From: Planctomycetaceae bacterium
Lineage (GTDB): Bacteria; Planctomycetota; Planctomycetia; Pirellulales; Pirellulaceae
Reading direction: 5' to 3'
NCBI GenBank assembly: GCA_002708345.1
Contig: PANG01000057.1
Location: 3,294-27,279 of the forward strand
Length of the DNA: 23,986 nucleotides
Shown here piece by piece: positions 1 to 12,281 of the stretch (position 1 is the stretch's first letter; each line of letters starts with the position of its first letter). The notes beneath the pieces are model-generated. The model was not told where the DNA came from and ran no database searches. It worked only from the letters and a program-made list of their open reading frames with translations. A program made the translations under genes and the position numbers.

Positions 1-339
1 TTTGCCAACCGCCGGATGGAGGAAGGGCTCCCGGTCCGCGAGGCGATTATCGATGCCACACGAGTGCGGATGCGGCCGATCCTGATGACCTCGATGACCA
101 CCTGGCTGGCGCTGCTGCCGATGGCAATCGGATTCGGTGGGGGAGAAGCCAACGCGCCGCTGGCACGGGCGATCATCGGCGGGGTCCTGGGAGCGACGCT
201 GCTGTCGCTCATCATCGTCCCCTCCCTTTACCTGATACTCAAACGTGACCCAAAGCGGCCGGCACTGGAGACAGTAAATCCTGCCGGAGAATCTCCTTCG
301 CCCCCGGACCACGAACCCACAGAAGAGAGAGAACCATGA
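1..339 (+). CDS. RND efflux pump, C-terminal fragment (5' end outside window)
   Basis: This is the last ~112 codons of an RND (AcrB/CzcA/HAE-type) inner-membrane transporter, open from base 1. The visible part has the amphipathic helix and the 'RMRPILMTS' segment that precedes the last transmembrane helices of RND pumps. A glycine-rich loop (FGGGEANAPLARAIIGG) and a final hydrophobic helix (LLSLIIVPSLYLIL) follow, then a short charged cytoplasmic tail. RND pumps use proton-motive force to export drugs, metals or other small molecules through an adaptor and an outer-membrane channel; both partners follow immediately. The stop overlaps the adaptor start in an ATGA arrangement, which implies translational coupling. 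Substrate class cannot be told from this fragment. Confidence 0.93.
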   Translation, partial: FANRRMEEGLPVREAIIDATRVRMRPILMTSMTTWLALLPMAIGFGGGEANAPLARAIIGGVLGATLLSLIIVPSLYLILKRDPKRPALETVNPAGESPSPPDHEPTEEREP

Positions 340-1622
340 ATACCCCACGGCTGAATTTCATGCTCCTGCTGGTCACCGCACTCGTCGTGCTGCCGGGCTG
401 CCAGAAGTCGACACCGGCGGTGCCAGGCAGCGGAACCCCGGGTGCCAAACCGGCCCAGGCCCCCATTCAACTGGCCACGGCAGAACAGAAGCTGGTGGAG
501 CGGCATGTTCGGATTCCCTTCACGCTGGAGGGATTCCAGCAGATCGACGTCACCTCCCGTATCGATGGCCACCTCCGCACCGTCCACTTTGATATCGGCG
601 ATCCGGTCGTGGCAGGAGACCTGCTGGCGGAGCTGCATGTCCCGGAACTGGCCGTGGAGATCGAACGGCAGGAGCTGGTCATTGAGGAGGCGGAGCGGGC
701 GATCGAGAGCCGCCATGCCGAGCAGCAGCAGGCGGTTGCCCAGATTGCCGAACAGGAGGCGCTGCTGGAATTACGCAGCCGGGAACTCCGCCGCATCAGC
801 AACCTGGTGGAAGCGGGTGCGCTGACGAAGGAGAAGCAGGACGAGGCGGAGTTTGCCGTGGCGGCCGTGGAGGCAGCAGAGGTTCGCATCCGTGCCCAGA
901 TCGCCACCGCCGGGACCAGGATCCGCCGCGCCGAGGCCCAGCTGCTGATCGAAGAGGCAGAGCTTCAGCGGCGTGAGGTACTGGCCTCCTACACCCGCAT
1001 CGAGGCACCCTTTGACGGTCACATCACTGCTCGTCACGTGCACCCGGGATCCTTTGTCGAACCCGCCGGCGGGGAGAACAGCACCGCACTTTATCAGCTG
1101 GAAAGCACCAAAAGCCTGCGAATGGTGATGTTCCTGCCGCTGGCCGATGCCAGCTCTCTGGACACCGGCCAGGGCCTTTCCATCGTCAGCCTCGAGGGCA
1201 TGGACAATCTGCCGGAACCGCAGCAACCGCTTGCCATCGCACGCACCTCCAGGGCCTTCCAGCGGGGTTCCCGCATGATGCGTGCCGAGGCAGACCTGGA
1301 CAACAGCGATGGACTGCTGAAACCGGGAGATTACGGCGTTGCGGAGATCGTGCTGGAGCGTTTCGAGGAGCAGCCGGTAATCCCGGTCACGGCCGTCGTC
1401 GCCCGGAAGGCTGCAGACGGGACCACCGGGTACTCCGTGATGCGAGTGGACACCGACGGACAGATCTGGCGAAGCGACGTGGAGCTGCTCTTCCAGGACA
1501 CCCACGTGGCCGTCATCGGGCATGGACTCGAGGTCGGGGACCAGGTGATTACAAGTAACCAGGACCAGTTCAGCGACCAGCAGCAACTCACACCCACCCA
1601 GCGTGAATCCAGTTATCGCTAA
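336..1622 (+). CDS. RND efflux membrane-fusion (periplasmic adaptor) lipoprotein
   Basis: This 428-aa HlyD/AcrA-family adaptor joins the RND pump to the outer-membrane channel. The N-terminus is a lipoprotein signal with lipobox LPGC, predicting lipidation at Cys22. A first lipoyl half-domain lies at about residues 78-100 (GHLRTVHFDIGDPV), followed by a long Glu/Gln/Ala-rich helical hairpin at about 104-215 (predicted coiled coil). The second lipoyl half starts at about 221 (RIEAPFDGHI), and beta-barrel and membrane-proximal domains follow. Its start overlaps the stop of the pump gene and the TolC-like gene begins 42 bases downstream, so the three probably form one operon. The lipid anchor suggests attachment to the inner membrane from the periplasmic side. 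Confidence 0.93.
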   Translation: MNTPRLNFMLLLVTALVVLPGCQKSTPAVPGSGTPGAKPAQAPIQLATAEQKLVERHVRIPFTLEGFQQIDVTSRIDGHLRTVHFDIGDPVVAGDLLAELHVPELAVEIERQELVIEEAERAIESRHAEQQQAVAQIAEQEALLELRSRELRRISNLVEAGALTKEKQDEAEFAVAAVEAAEVRIRAQIATAGTRIRRAEAQLLIEEAELQRREVLASYTRIEAPFDGHITARHVHPGSFVEPAGGENSTALYQLESTKSLRMVMFLPLADASSLDTGQGLSIVSLEGMDNLPEPQQPLAIARTSRAFQRGSRMMRAEADLDNSDGLLKPGDYGVAEIVLERFEEQPVIPVTAVVARKAADGTTGYSVMRVDTDGQIWRSDVELLFQDTHVAVIGHGLEVGDQVITSNQDQFSDQQQLTPTQRESSYR

Positions 1623-1664
1623 CCCCCTGCGGCCATTGCACGGCATCGAACAGGCAATCTCCCC

Positions 1665-3281
1665 ATGACCACCAGGACCGAAAAACACGCCGGACCGGAG
1701 CTGCTGCGAGTCTGCGGCTGCCTGGCAATCCTGCTGGCCCTGTCGCTCTGCGGCTGCGGTCGCGGGCTGGGCGTTGGAAACCGGCTGCGGTCCGATTCCC
1801 CCTTCAAAAAAATAGCGCAGCGTTCCTCGCCCCTGCCTAAACCACCGGCCACGGTGGAACCGCGCCGCCCCCGGCTGCTTCGCCATGCAGGGCGCCCGCT
1901 GGTACCTCCTCCACCGGACCGACAGCCACCCATGCCGACTGAATCGACGGACCCGGTGCCAGCCACGCAACTGGACTTCTGGTCCGCCATGGAACTGGGA
2001 GGTGCCAACAGCCTTCTGATCGAGCTTTCCCGGCAACAGGTGGAACTGGCCGAGCAACATTCGATCGAGGCGCAGGCACTCTGGTACCCGTCACTCCGCA
2101 TGGGGCTGGGTTACAGCCGCCATGATGGCCAACTCCAGAACGCGATCGGGGACGTGATCCAGGCAGGCCGCAATTCATTTTTCCTGGGCGGGGGTGCCGG
2201 GCTCGGATCTGCCGCCCTGCCTGGAGGTGCCGCGGGTCCTCCCCGCATGACAGTTAATCTCTCACTGGCCGATGCCCGTTTTGAACCGGTCATCGCCGAG
2301 CGTCTGCTGGAAGCTTCCAGGGCAGAGCAATCGAGCGTCATGAATGATGTCCTGCTGGAGATCGCCATCGCCTACATCGATGTGCTTGAGGCCCGTGGAA
2401 GGCTGGTTCACTCGCAGCAGTCCTTCCAGGACACCACCCACCTGCTTGAACTGGCCCGCATTTTTGCCCGCGAGGGGAAGGGGTCGGAGGCCGAGGTCAA
2501 CCGTGCCCAGGTAGAACGTGCCGGGATGCAGATTGCGATGGAGAACAACCAGCGACAGATCACCGTGCGGACCGCCTGGCTGGCCCAGAAACTTCACCTG
2601 CCAGCCGACACCGATCTTTTGCCGGAGGAGGAGCAGTTAAGGCCAATGCAGGTCATCGAGGACCAACAGGGCCTGAAAGTACTTGTCTCCCATGGACTCG
2701 CCCAGCGTCCGGAACTGGCACGCCAGCACTCCCTTCTCGAGGCGGCCGAGGGCGAACTGACCAGGGAACAATGGAGACCCTGGCTCCCCAACCTGCAGGT
2801 CGGAGCGAGCGGTGGGACCTTCGGGGGAGGAGGTTCCGGGAACCTTGAAAACCAGGGAGGACGGGGTGATCTGGAAGTGCTGGCGGTCTGGGAATGGCGT
2901 AACCTGGGAGTGGTGGACTATACCAGGCAGGCCCAGCAGAAAACGCGGGTCCGGCAACAACAGACTCACAAGGCGATCCTCCGGGACCAGGTCGCCACCG
3001 AGGTGACGGTCGCACTGGCCCAGGTAGAAAGCTATCGTCGCCAGATGGCCACCGCGCTGGCGAGCCTGCAGGCGGCCGATGACAGTTACCGGCGAAACCG
3101 GCAACGTGTTCGCGAGGCGGAAGGAATGCCGCTGGAACTGATCCAGGCGATTCGTGCACGCCTCGAGGCCCAGAACAACTATACCGGGTCCATTGCCGGG
3201 TTTAACCGTGCCCAGTTCCGCTTGCTCAGGGCCGTCGGCCAACCCCCTGTTTCAGGTGGAAAGGAAAAGCCGACAGAGTAA
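1665..3281 (+). CDS. TolC-like outer-membrane efflux protein
   Basis: This 538-aa outer-membrane efflux protein (OEP/TolC superfamily) is the channel of the tripartite pump encoded just upstream. The N-terminus has a hydrophobic signal ending in a lipobox-like LCGC, so lipidation at Cys31 is plausible. A proline/arginine-rich linker follows (about residues 45-90). The body has two repeated OEP regions made of long helices rich in Glu, Gln and Ala, with phrases typical of the family such as 'ALAQVESYRRQMATALASLQAADDSY' in shortened form near the C-terminus (AADDSYRRNRQRVREAEG). A glycine-rich stretch at about 384-402 may be a surface loop. There is no obvious strong Shine-Dalgarno before the ATG, so coupling to the adaptor gene is likely. 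Confidence 0.9.
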   Translation: MTTRTEKHAGPELLRVCGCLAILLALSLCGCGRGLGVGNRLRSDSPFKKIAQRSSPLPKPPATVEPRRPRLLRHAGRPLVPPPPDRQPPMPTESTDPVPATQLDFWSAMELGGANSLLIELSRQQVELAEQHSIEAQALWYPSLRMGLGYSRHDGQLQNAIGDVIQAGRNSFFLGGGAGLGSAALPGGAAGPPRMTVNLSLADARFEPVIAERLLEASRAEQSSVMNDVLLEIAIAYIDVLEARGRLVHSQQSFQDTTHLLELARIFAREGKGSEAEVNRAQVERAGMQIAMENNQRQITVRTAWLAQKLHLPADTDLLPEEEQLRPMQVIEDQQGLKVLVSHGLAQRPELARQHSLLEAAEGELTREQWRPWLPNLQVGASGGTFGGGGSGNLENQGGRGDLEVLAVWEWRNLGVVDYTRQAQQKTRVRQQQTHKAILRDQVATEVTVALAQVESYRRQMATALASLQAADDSYRRNRQRVREAEGMPLELIQAIRARLEAQNNYTGSIAGFNRAQFRLLRAVGQPPVSGGKEKPTE

Positions 3282-3297
3282 TCCGGCAGCAAGTTGT

Positions 3298-3303
3298 TAC
3301 AAT
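3298..3303 (+). promoter_or_regulatory. Candidate -10 element (TACAAT)
   Basis: TACAAT, in the context TTGTTACAATCA, lies 45 bases before the start of the 75-aa gene at 3349 and just after the TolC-like stop. No convincing -35 hexamer sits 16-18 bases upstream. The same TACAAT hexamer appears before several other genes in this window. Purely a pattern match. Confidence 0.3.
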
Positions 3304-3348
3304 CATGCTCTGTGGGTCCAATTCCTTCACCCCGGAGACAACTGCCTG

Positions 3349-3572
3349 ATGCGTTTTATCGAGATGACCGGTAGCACGCTTGTCGACCTTGTGACGGACG
3401 ACGAACTGCATGCGGATGACCTCGAGGCTGCGGGGGTCGGGCAGGACTCGATCGTGCGGATCAACGAGCACGGGGACATTGAGGTTCGCCGGGCAGATCG
3501 CTGGGATGTGATTGGTGGCCTGCTGGGGAATTTTTCCGACCGGGTCCGTACGGAGACCGGGCTGGACTGGGC

Positions 3573-3576
<4 letters not shown>
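3349..3576 (+). CDS. Small conserved-looking hypothetical protein (75 aa)
   Basis: A 75-residue acidic protein starting MRFIEMTG and ending GLDWA. The frame is open further upstream, to 3154 inside the TolC gene, but ATG 3349 is preferred: it follows the TolC stop, has GGAG 11 bases upstream and a TACAAT hexamer before that. The sequence contains 'INEHGDIEVRRADRWDVIGG', which reads like a structured, conserved protein rather than chance. No signal peptide, membrane segment or metal motif is visible. It resembles small uncharacterised planctomycete proteins as I remember them, but I cannot assign a function. Its last codons overlap the last codons of ksgA on the opposite strand (convergent, 4 bases). 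Confidence 0.7.
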
Positions 3577-6679
<3,103 letters not shown>

Positions 6680-6690
6680 TCGAAGTCTTT

Positions 6691-7077
6691 GTGCGGAGCG
6701 GGATCCGTCCCTCAGGTAAATTGACGACACGCACTCGCCCGTCGATCCTGGAGTCTCCCTGGTACTGGGCCTATGCCTTCGCCGCCGTGGGACTGGCACT
6801 GCTGCTGTTGATCGGGCCCAAGTTTGCCGAGCGGCAGGCCAACCAGGAAAAACAGTACCAGGCACGTCAGCGAGCGATACAGATCAAGCAGGGAAAAGCT
6901 CCCACGGTTGAACCCTCCACGGTGGACAACCGTATCGTTGAATTGAAGCCCTTGTTTTTCTTTCTTTTCGTCGTCACGCTCGCGGCCTGGATCGTCACCT
7001 GGTACACCCATTTCTACCGGCGATCTCCTGGAGACTCCTCGAGTGATGAGGGCGACCACGAGAAGGAGATACCATGA
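6691..7077 (+). CDS. Small two-helix membrane protein, function unknown
   Basis: A hypothetical protein of 128 aa if it starts at GTG 6691, or 118 aa if it starts at TTG 6721. The latter has CAGG just upstream, and neither start is strong. Two hydrophobic segments are visible, at about residues 24-42 (YAFAAVGLALLLLIG) and 87-106 (PLFFFLFVVTLAAWIVTWY). They flank a Gln/Arg/Lys-rich loop and are followed by an acidic tail. It begins 12 bases after eno and its stop overlaps the next start in an ATGA junction, so it is coupled to the downstream gene and probably to eno. I do not recognise a family. Confidence 0.75.
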   Translation: MRSGIRPSGKLTTRTRPSILESPWYWAYAFAAVGLALLLLIGPKFAERQANQEKQYQARQRAIQIKQGKAPTVEPSTVDNRIVELKPLFFFLFVVTLAAWIVTWYTHFYRRSPGDSSSDEGDHEKEIP

Positions 7078-7631
7078 GCATGCTTTTGGAATCCCCGGTT
7101 CCTGCCCTCCTGGGAGGCGGCCTGCTGACCGCCATGCTGATTGGCGGCTGGATTCAAACTGCCAGGCTCTGGCCGTTACTGGCTGCCCTGGGAGTCCTCG
7201 CTGTCACCGTCGCACTGGTCGTGCTGGAACACCAGGTCGAGACCCAACGGGAGAAAGTCACCACCACGCTCAGAGAAATTGTCCAGGTGGTGGAACAGAA
7301 TGACCTGGAGGGATTGCTCCAGAGAATTCACCCCGAGGCGGAGCAGATACGCCAGAAAGCCAGGAGGGAATTTCCCAACTACCATTTTGGAGCGATCTCG
7401 ATTCGCCCGAACCTGGAAGTCACCGTCACCGATGGCTCACCGGCAACAGCCCGGGCGAGCTTTAACGTGATCGCCGACGGTTCCCTTGCCTCCCTCGGGC
7501 TGGAGGAATCCTCGGTCCGCCGTTACGTGGAGGTCGAATTCAAGCAAGACGGCATCGACTGGAAGATCATCGGTTACGACCACTTCGAGCCGTTTCGAGG
7601 CATGCGGGACCAGTACAGTAACAGGTACTAG
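7074..7631 (+). CDS. Membrane-anchored hypothetical protein with a soluble C-terminal domain
   Basis: A 185-aa protein with two N-terminal transmembrane segments (about residues 9-27 and 33-51). An amphipathic region follows (about 55-100), then a beta-rich C-terminal domain (about 104-172) whose pattern is reminiscent of an NTF2-like or DUF4878-like fold. That pattern is an alternation of strands ending in 'VEVEFKQDGIDWKIIGYDH'. This fold suggestion is an inference from pattern only. The start has GAGAAGGAGA a few bases upstream and overlaps the stop of the preceding membrane protein by 4 bases, so the pair is translationally coupled. The function is unknown; the two proteins may act together at the membrane. 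Confidence 0.8.
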   Translation: MSMLLESPVPALLGGGLLTAMLIGGWIQTARLWPLLAALGVLAVTVALVVLEHQVETQREKVTTTLREIVQVVEQNDLEGLLQRIHPEAEQIRQKARREFPNYHFGAISIRPNLEVTVTDGSPATARASFNVIADGSLASLGLEESSVRRYVEVEFKQDGIDWKIIGYDHFEPFRGMRDQYSNRY

Positions 7632-7660
7632 GGCCCGGGCAGTACTCGCTGCCAGACCTC

Positions 7661-8410
7661 CTATTCCCACTCCCACTGCTGCATCTGCTCAAGCAGGCGA
7701 TGGTCGGTGGTATCAAAGAGCAGGGGGGTGAGCGTGACGAAACCCTCGTCGAGCAGATCGACGTCGGTGGGAGGATCTGAACGGGCGGGCTTGGGATTAT
7801 CGGTAGACCAGTAATAGGGTCGCTGCTTGGGATCCTGCCGCTGGATGTAGCTATCCCCGTAACGGGCAAGGCTGACCGGGAGAACTCGCAGCCCCGGGTT
7901 TCCCTGGAGTGCCCGGGTGGGGATATTGATATTGTAGAAACCTGCCCCCTGCTGCTGCGTGAGGATGCTTCGAATGATTGGCAGGGCAACTCCTGCCGCC
8001 GCCTCGTAATCCATCTGCGCGTCTGCCTCGAGCGACACGGCGACACTGCTGATGCCATAAAAGAACGCCTCGCGGGCCGCCGCCACGGTGCCCGAGTAGA
8101 TCACGTTAATGCCCGCATTGAGACCGGCATTGATTCCACTCACCACCAGATCCGGGGGCTGCTCGCAGAGCTGGTCGATACCCAGCTTGACACAGTCCGC
8201 TGGCATTCCGTCCACCGCCCATCCCTCTCCCGTGGGTCGCGTGCGTCGTTCACAGGTCAGCGGCCGCAGGTAGGTAACCGAGTGGCTCACGCCGCTACAC
8301 TGCTTTTCCGGGGCGATCACCGAGAGATTCCCCAGCGCGTGTAATTGTCCTTCCATGGCCAGCAGGCCAGGAGCATCGATTCCGTCGTCATTGGTAAGCA
8401 GGATCTGCAC
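7661..8410 (-). CDS. surE: 5'/3'-nucleotidase SurE
   Basis: A 249-aa SurE-family phosphatase that removes phosphate from nucleoside monophosphates, with a divalent metal. Diagnostic motifs are NDDGIDAPG at residues 7-15 (metal ligands Asp8/Asp9), the SGVSHSVTYLRPL segment, GMPADCVKLG, and the signature SGINAGLNAGINVIYSGTVAAARE. The start is GTG at 8410, because the family begins a few residues before NDDG and no ATG is available. The Shine-Dalgarno is weak. It converges on the membrane-protein pair and is divergent from guaA, across a 246-base gap. Confidence 0.95.
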   Translation of the reverse strand: MQILLTNDDGIDAPGLLAMEGQLHALGNLSVIAPEKQCSGVSHSVTYLRPLTCERRTRPTGEGWAVDGMPADCVKLGIDQLCEQPPDLVVSGINAGLNAGINVIYSGTVAAAREAFFYGISSVAVSLEADAQMDYEAAAGVALPIIRSILTQQQGAGFYNINIPTRALQGNPGLRVLPVSLARYGDSYIQRQDPKQRPYYWSTDNPKPARSDPPTDVDLLDEGFVTLTPLLFDTTDHRLLEQMQQWEWE

Positions 8411-8541
8411 CAGGCGGTACCAGGGGCGGGAAATGGGACAGGCATCCTGTCCACCGGGAACAGGGAGGAGTCATCATAAACCTCAACCGCGGGGGGAACA
8501 ACGCACCCGGGCAGGTGCTGGTGAAACACTATTCTTGCCCG

Positions 8542-8547
8542 TATAAT
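8542..8547 (+). promoter_or_regulatory. Candidate -10 element (TATAAT) upstream of guaA
   Basis: A perfect TATAAT in the surE-guaA intergenic region (8411-8656), 109 bases before the guaA start. The -35 side is poor: GTGAAA at 8521 would leave a short 15-base spacer. Nothing else was recognised in the 246-base gap, and no guanine-sensing riboswitch consensus was found. Confidence 0.4.
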
Positions 8548-8656
8548 CTGCTTGTCGATCTCAGTCCCGCTCCAGAAGCATGTTGTTTCACAGCGGGGCT
8601 GTCGTTGTTTCCGGGCGTAGTGATCCGGACAAACCCGCCGTCAAAGGAATGAGCGG

Positions 8657-10240
8657 ATGAGCAGCCTGGCAAATGAACCGGAGTCGATTGTTTCGGGCAT
8701 TGCACGCGAACGTGTGCTGGTGCTGGATTTTGGATCCCAGTACGCCCAGCTGATTGCCCGCCGTGTCCGCGAGCAGAATGTCTTCTGTGAAATTGTCCGC
8801 CATGACATTTCCGTCGAGCGGATCCAGCAACACGAGCCCCACGGCCTGATTCTCTCGGGGGGCCCCTCGAGTGTCTACGACCAGAATTCTCCCCAGTGTG
8901 ACCCGGGCCTCTTCCAGATGGGGATCCCGGTACTGGGAATCTGTTATGGCATGCAACTGGCCTGTGATGCCCTCGGGGGCGAGGTCCAGAGTACCGAGTC
9001 CCGGGAATATGGACGGGCACGATTGAGTGTCGCCAGCGAGGACCAGCTTTTCACGGGCGTGCCTGGAGAGATGGACGTCTGGATGAGCCATGGAGACCAG
9101 GTCTCGGAGGTCTCGGAGGAGTTCATTGCACTGGCTCGCACGGAGAGCTGCCCGTTTGCTGCCGTTCGCCACCGCGAGCTTCCGGTCTTTGGCCTGCAGT
9201 TTCACCCGGAAGTCACCCACACCCCGCAGGGCGGCAAGCTGCTGGAGAACTTCCTGCTGTCGGTCTGTAATTGTGCAGGCACCTGGCGTCTGGAAGATTT
9301 TGCTGAGCAAACGGTCGGGGAGATTCGCACGCAGGTGGGTGACGATCATGTGATCTGTGGCCTCTCCGGAGGTGTTGACTCGGCGGTCACCGCGGCACTT
9401 CTTTCACGTGCCATCGGTGACCAGTTGATCTGTATCCTGGTCGACAATGGCCTGCTGCGAAAAGACGAGCAGGCAGCGGTGATCGATGCCTTCGAGGATC
9501 ATTTCAAGTCCCAGCTGCGCGTGGTCGACGCCGAGGACCGTTTCCTGGCTGCCCTGGAGGACGTTACCGACCCCCAGGAAAAACGAAAGATCATCGGCCG
9601 CGAGTTCATCGATTGTTTCAGCGATGAAGCCGAGCAGTTCCAGGGCGTGAATTTCCTGGCCCAGGGGACGCTTTACCCGGACGTGATTGAAAGCGGGGCA
9701 GCAAAGGATGGTCCGGCTGCCACGATCAAGCTACATCACAACGTGGGCGGGCTCCCCGAGAAACTCGGATTTCAACTGGTGGAACCCCTGCGAGACCTGT
9801 TCAAGGACGAGGTTCGCCGCCTGGGCCTGGAACTGGGGCTCCCGGAGGAACTTATCTGGCGGCATCCCTTCCCCGGCCCGGGCCTGGCAGTCCGTTGCCT
9901 GGGACCGATCAGTCGCCCTCGACTCGAAATCCTCCGCGAGGCCGACCAGATCGTGGTTGAGGAGATCATGGACGCCGGACTCTACAAGGAAACCGCCCAG
10001 GCTTTTGCTGTCCTGTTGCCGGTCCAGAGCGTGGGAGTCATGGGGGATAGCAGGACTTACGAGGATGCGATTGCCATTCGCTGTGTCGACAGTGACGATT
10101 TCATGACTGCCGACTGGACACACCTTCCCTACGAACTGCTGGCACGGATGTCGACTCGTATTATCAACGAGGTGAAGGGCGTCAACCGGGTCTGTTACGA
10201 CATCAGCAGTAAGCCACCGGCAACGATTGAATGGGAATAG
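8657..10240 (+). CDS. guaA: GMP synthase (glutamine-hydrolysing)
   Basis: A 527-aa two-domain enzyme that aminates XMP to GMP with glutamine and ATP. The N-terminal class I glutamine amidotransferase domain has the nucleophile Cys96 in GICYGMQ, and His183/Glu185 in [12 protein letters not shown]. The ATP-pyrophosphatase domain has the P-loop [14 protein letters not shown] at about 236-249, [10 protein letters not shown] and [10 protein letters not shown]. The C-terminal dimerisation domain ends in KPPATIEWE, as is typical for the family. ATG 8657 has AAGGA about 8 bases upstream. The preceding step, IMP to XMP, is encoded by guaB 10 kb downstream in this same window, though not in the same operon. 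Confidence 0.97.
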   Translation: MSSLANEPESIVSGIARERVLVLDFGSQYAQLIARRVREQNVFCEIVRHDISVERIQQHEPHGLILSGGPSSVYDQNSPQCDPGLFQMGIPVLGICYGMQLACDALGGEVQSTESREYGRARLSVASEDQLFTGVPGEMDVWMSHGDQVSEVSEEFIALARTESCPFAAVRHRELPVFGLQFHPEVTHTPQGGKLLENFLLSVCNCAGTWRLEDFAEQTVGEIRTQVGDDHVICGLSGGVDSAVTAALLSRAIGDQLICILVDNGLLRKDEQAAVIDAFEDHFKSQLRVVDAEDRFLAALEDVTDPQEKRKIIGREFIDCFSDEAEQFQGVNFLAQGTLYPDVIESGAAKDGPAATIKLHHNVGGLPEKLGFQLVEPLRDLFKDEVRRLGLELGLPEELIWRHPFPGPGLAVRCLGPISRPRLEILREADQIVVEEIMDAGLYKETAQAFAVLLPVQSVGVMGDSRTYEDAIAIRCVDSDDFMTADWTHLPYELLARMSTRIINEVKGVNRVCYDISSKPPATIEWE

Positions 10241-10327
10241 CAGGTCGCAACTAAGATCACCTGCCGCTGGAAAGCTCTCCTTCCTGCCGGCGAATGTCCC
10301 AACAGATGAGCCAGAGAAAGCTGCCCG

Positions 10328-11998
10328 ATGGGAAAACAGTACATCTACACGATTGCCAACCTGACCCGCAAGCATGGTCCGCGGACGGTGCTGGAGAATA
10401 TCTGGCTGGCCTTTTATCCCGGTGCCAAGATCGGGGTGCTGGGACGAAACGGGTCTGGCAAGAGCACGCTGCTGCGGATCATGGCCGGGCTCGACAGCGA
10501 ATTCGAGGGAGAGGCGACACTCAGTGCTGGTTACAGTTGCGGCTACCTGCCCCAGGAACCCGAGCTGGACAGGGAGAAAGATGTCTGGGGAAATGTCGAG
10601 CAGGCCGTTGCCGGGCGACGAGCCATGCTCGATCGCTTTAACGAGATCAGTAGCCAGTTGGCCGAGCCGATGGACGACGACCAGATGCAGAAGCTCTGTG
10701 ACGAGATGGCCCGCCTACAGGACCAGATCGATGTGAGCGGCACCTGGGAACTGGACCGGGAAATCGAGATCGCTTTTGACGTCATGAACCTGCCGCCGCG
10801 GGATGCGGAGGTCAGTACGCTCTCGGGTGGAGAAGCCCGCCGCGTGGCACTCTGCAAGCTCCTGCTGGAATGTCCCGACCTGTTGCTGCTGGACGAGCCA
10901 ACCAACCACCTTGATGCGGACGCCGTCTCCTGGCTGGAACGGCACCTCGCCCAGTATCACGGGACGATCGTGGCAGTCACGCACGATCGCTATTTCCTGG
11001 ACAACGTCGCCGGCTGGATCCTGGAATTGGATCGTGGCCAGGGACACCCCTTCGAGGGCAATTACTCTTCCTGGCTGGAACAGAAACATGCCAGGCTGGA
11101 GCAGGAGGAGAAGTCGAACCTGGCCCGCCAGCGGACGATCGAGAGGGAACTGGAATGGGTGCGAATGGCTCCCCAGGCTCGCCAGTCAAAGAACAAGGCC
11201 CGCTTGAAGGCTTACGACCGGATGGTGGCCGAGGGCTACCAGGAACAGCTGGATGACTTCGAAATCCAGATTCCCCCGGGTGCGCATCTCGGAGACCTGG
11301 TGGTCCAGGCCGATGGTATCCGGAAAGCATTTGACGACAATGTCCTGATCGAGGACCTCTCCTTCCGGCTCCCTCCCGGGGGAATCGTTGGCGTGATCGG
11401 GCCCAACGGGGCGGGCAAGACGACGCTCTTTGATATGATGACCGGCCAGCAGGAACCCGATGCCGGGGAGCTAAAGGTGGGCCCGACCGTGGAGTTTGCT
11501 TACATCGACCAGTCACGCGATGCGTTGGTCGCGGAAAAGACCGTTTACGAGGAGATTTCTGCGGGCCACGAGACGCTCCCGATGGGAGGCCGAACCATCA
11601 ATGCCCGGGCATACGTCTCCCGTTTCAACTTCCGTGGCCCCGACCAGGAAAAGAAAGTCGGGGATCTTTCCGGGGGAGAACGAAACCGTGTGCACCTGGC
11701 CAAGTTACTGAGGCGAGGTTCCAACGTGCTGCTGCTGGATGAGCCGACCAATGACCTGGATGTCGATACCCTGCGGGCACTGGAAGAAGCGATTGTCAAT
11801 TATGCTGGCTGCGTTGTGGTGACCAGCCATGACCGCTGGTTCCTGGACCGGATTGCCACCCACGTGATGGCCTTTGAAGGGAATGGCTATGTTCACTGGT
11901 GCGAGGGGAATTACGCGACCTATCAACAGCAGCGCCGGGAACGACTCGGCATCGATGAAGACCAGCCCATGCGATTCCGCTACAAGAAGTTGAAATAA
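10328..11998 (+). CDS. ettA: ABC-F translational regulator (energy-dependent translational throttle EttA)
   Basis: A 556-aa ABC-F protein with two ATP-binding cassettes and no membrane domain. It is close to Escherichia coli EttA in length and wording. Cassette 1 has Walker [10 protein letters not shown] at 39-47, signature [11 protein letters not shown] and Walker [13 protein letters not shown]. The linker ([28 protein letters not shown]) and the EttA '[12 protein letters not shown]' region precede cassette 2, which has [20 protein letters not shown] and [11 protein letters not shown]. EttA binds the ribosomal E site and gates entry into elongation according to the ATP/ADP ratio. It follows guaA by 87 bases. 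Two tiny genes on the same strand follow. Confidence 0.94.
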   Translation: MGKQYIYTIANLTRKHGPRTVLENIWLAFYPGAKIGVLGRNGSGKSTLLRIMAGLDSEFEGEATLSAGYSCGYLPQEPELDREKDVWGNVEQAVAGRRAMLDRFNEISSQLAEPMDDDQMQKLCDEMARLQDQIDVSGTWELDREIEIAFDVMNLPPRDAEVSTLSGGEARRVALCKLLLECPDLLLLDEPTNHLDADAVSWLERHLAQYHGTIVAVTHDRYFLDNVAGWILELDRGQGHPFEGNYSSWLEQKHARLEQEEKSNLARQRTIERELEWVRMAPQARQSKNKARLKAYDRMVAEGYQEQLDDFEIQIPPGAHLGDLVVQADGIRKAFDDNVLIEDLSFRLPPGGIVGVIGPNGAGKTTLFDMMTGQQEPDAGELKVGPTVEFAYIDQSRDALVAEKTVYEEISAGHETLPMGGRTINARAYVSRFNFRGPDQEKKVGDLSGGERNRVHLAKLLRRGSNVLLLDEPTNDLDVDTLRALEEAIVNYAGCVVVTSHDRWFLDRIATHVMAFEGNGYVHWCEGNYATYQQQRRERLGIDEDQPMRFRYKKLK

Positions 11999-12025
11999 AC
12001 AAACCTCACTGGCCGCGCGGCTTGA

Positions 12026-12042
12026 CCATCCGGCGGGGATGG
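12026..12042 (+). repeat. Small hairpin after ettA
   Basis: CCATCC / GGATGG arms (6 bp) with loop GGCGG, 27 bases after the ettA stop. No T-run follows on either strand, so it is not a standard intrinsic terminator. It may simply be a leader structure for the 47-aa gene. Confidence 0.3.
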
Positions 12043-12095
12043 GTTAACAAAAACACTGTTCTGAACGATTTTGCCAAGGCAAGAGGAGACATGAC

Positions 12096-12239
12096 GTGAC
12101 GATCCTGCGTGTCGGTGCAACCCCCAAGTACGCCTCGAACTGGAACCAGGCATTTGGGAGTGGAAAGAAGAAAAAAAGTTCTTCCACGACTAAGGCGAGC
12201 ACCAAGAAAAAGAAAAAGAGTCAAAAGTCCAAAAAGTGA
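12096..12239 (+). CDS. Small lysine-rich basic protein (47 aa, GTG start)
   Basis: A short gene below usual length cut-offs. It encodes an N-terminal core, MTILRVGATPKYASNWNQAFG, given here as two parts: MTILRVGATPK and YASNWNQAFG. A tail made almost only of Lys, Ser and Thr follows, ending KSQKSKK. GTG 12096 is supported by GAGGAG at 12083-12088, 7 bases away; the ATG at 12091 is in another frame and stops at once. The ordered core plus basic tail suggests nucleic-acid or ribosome binding, which is inference only. I recall similar small basic proteins from planctomycetes but cannot name the family. It lies between ettA and the selenoprotein gene on the same strand, 42 bases before the latter. 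The run of AAG/AAA codons makes the region locally A-rich. Confidence 0.72.
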   Translation: MTILRVGATPKYASNWNQAFGSGKKKKSSSTTKASTKKKKKSQKSKK

Positions 12240-12281
12240 TCAGGCAGGCGCATCCCGCTTGAGTTCACAGGGAGGGAAATC

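Noticed and set aside
771..2060. 429-codon minus-strand open frame over the efflux adaptor and TolC-like genes
   Set aside because: A shadow of two clear family members on the plus strand; the composition has no protein-like domain.
12026..12042. Intrinsic terminator after ettA
   Set aside because: The hairpin is short and lacks a T-run on either strand.
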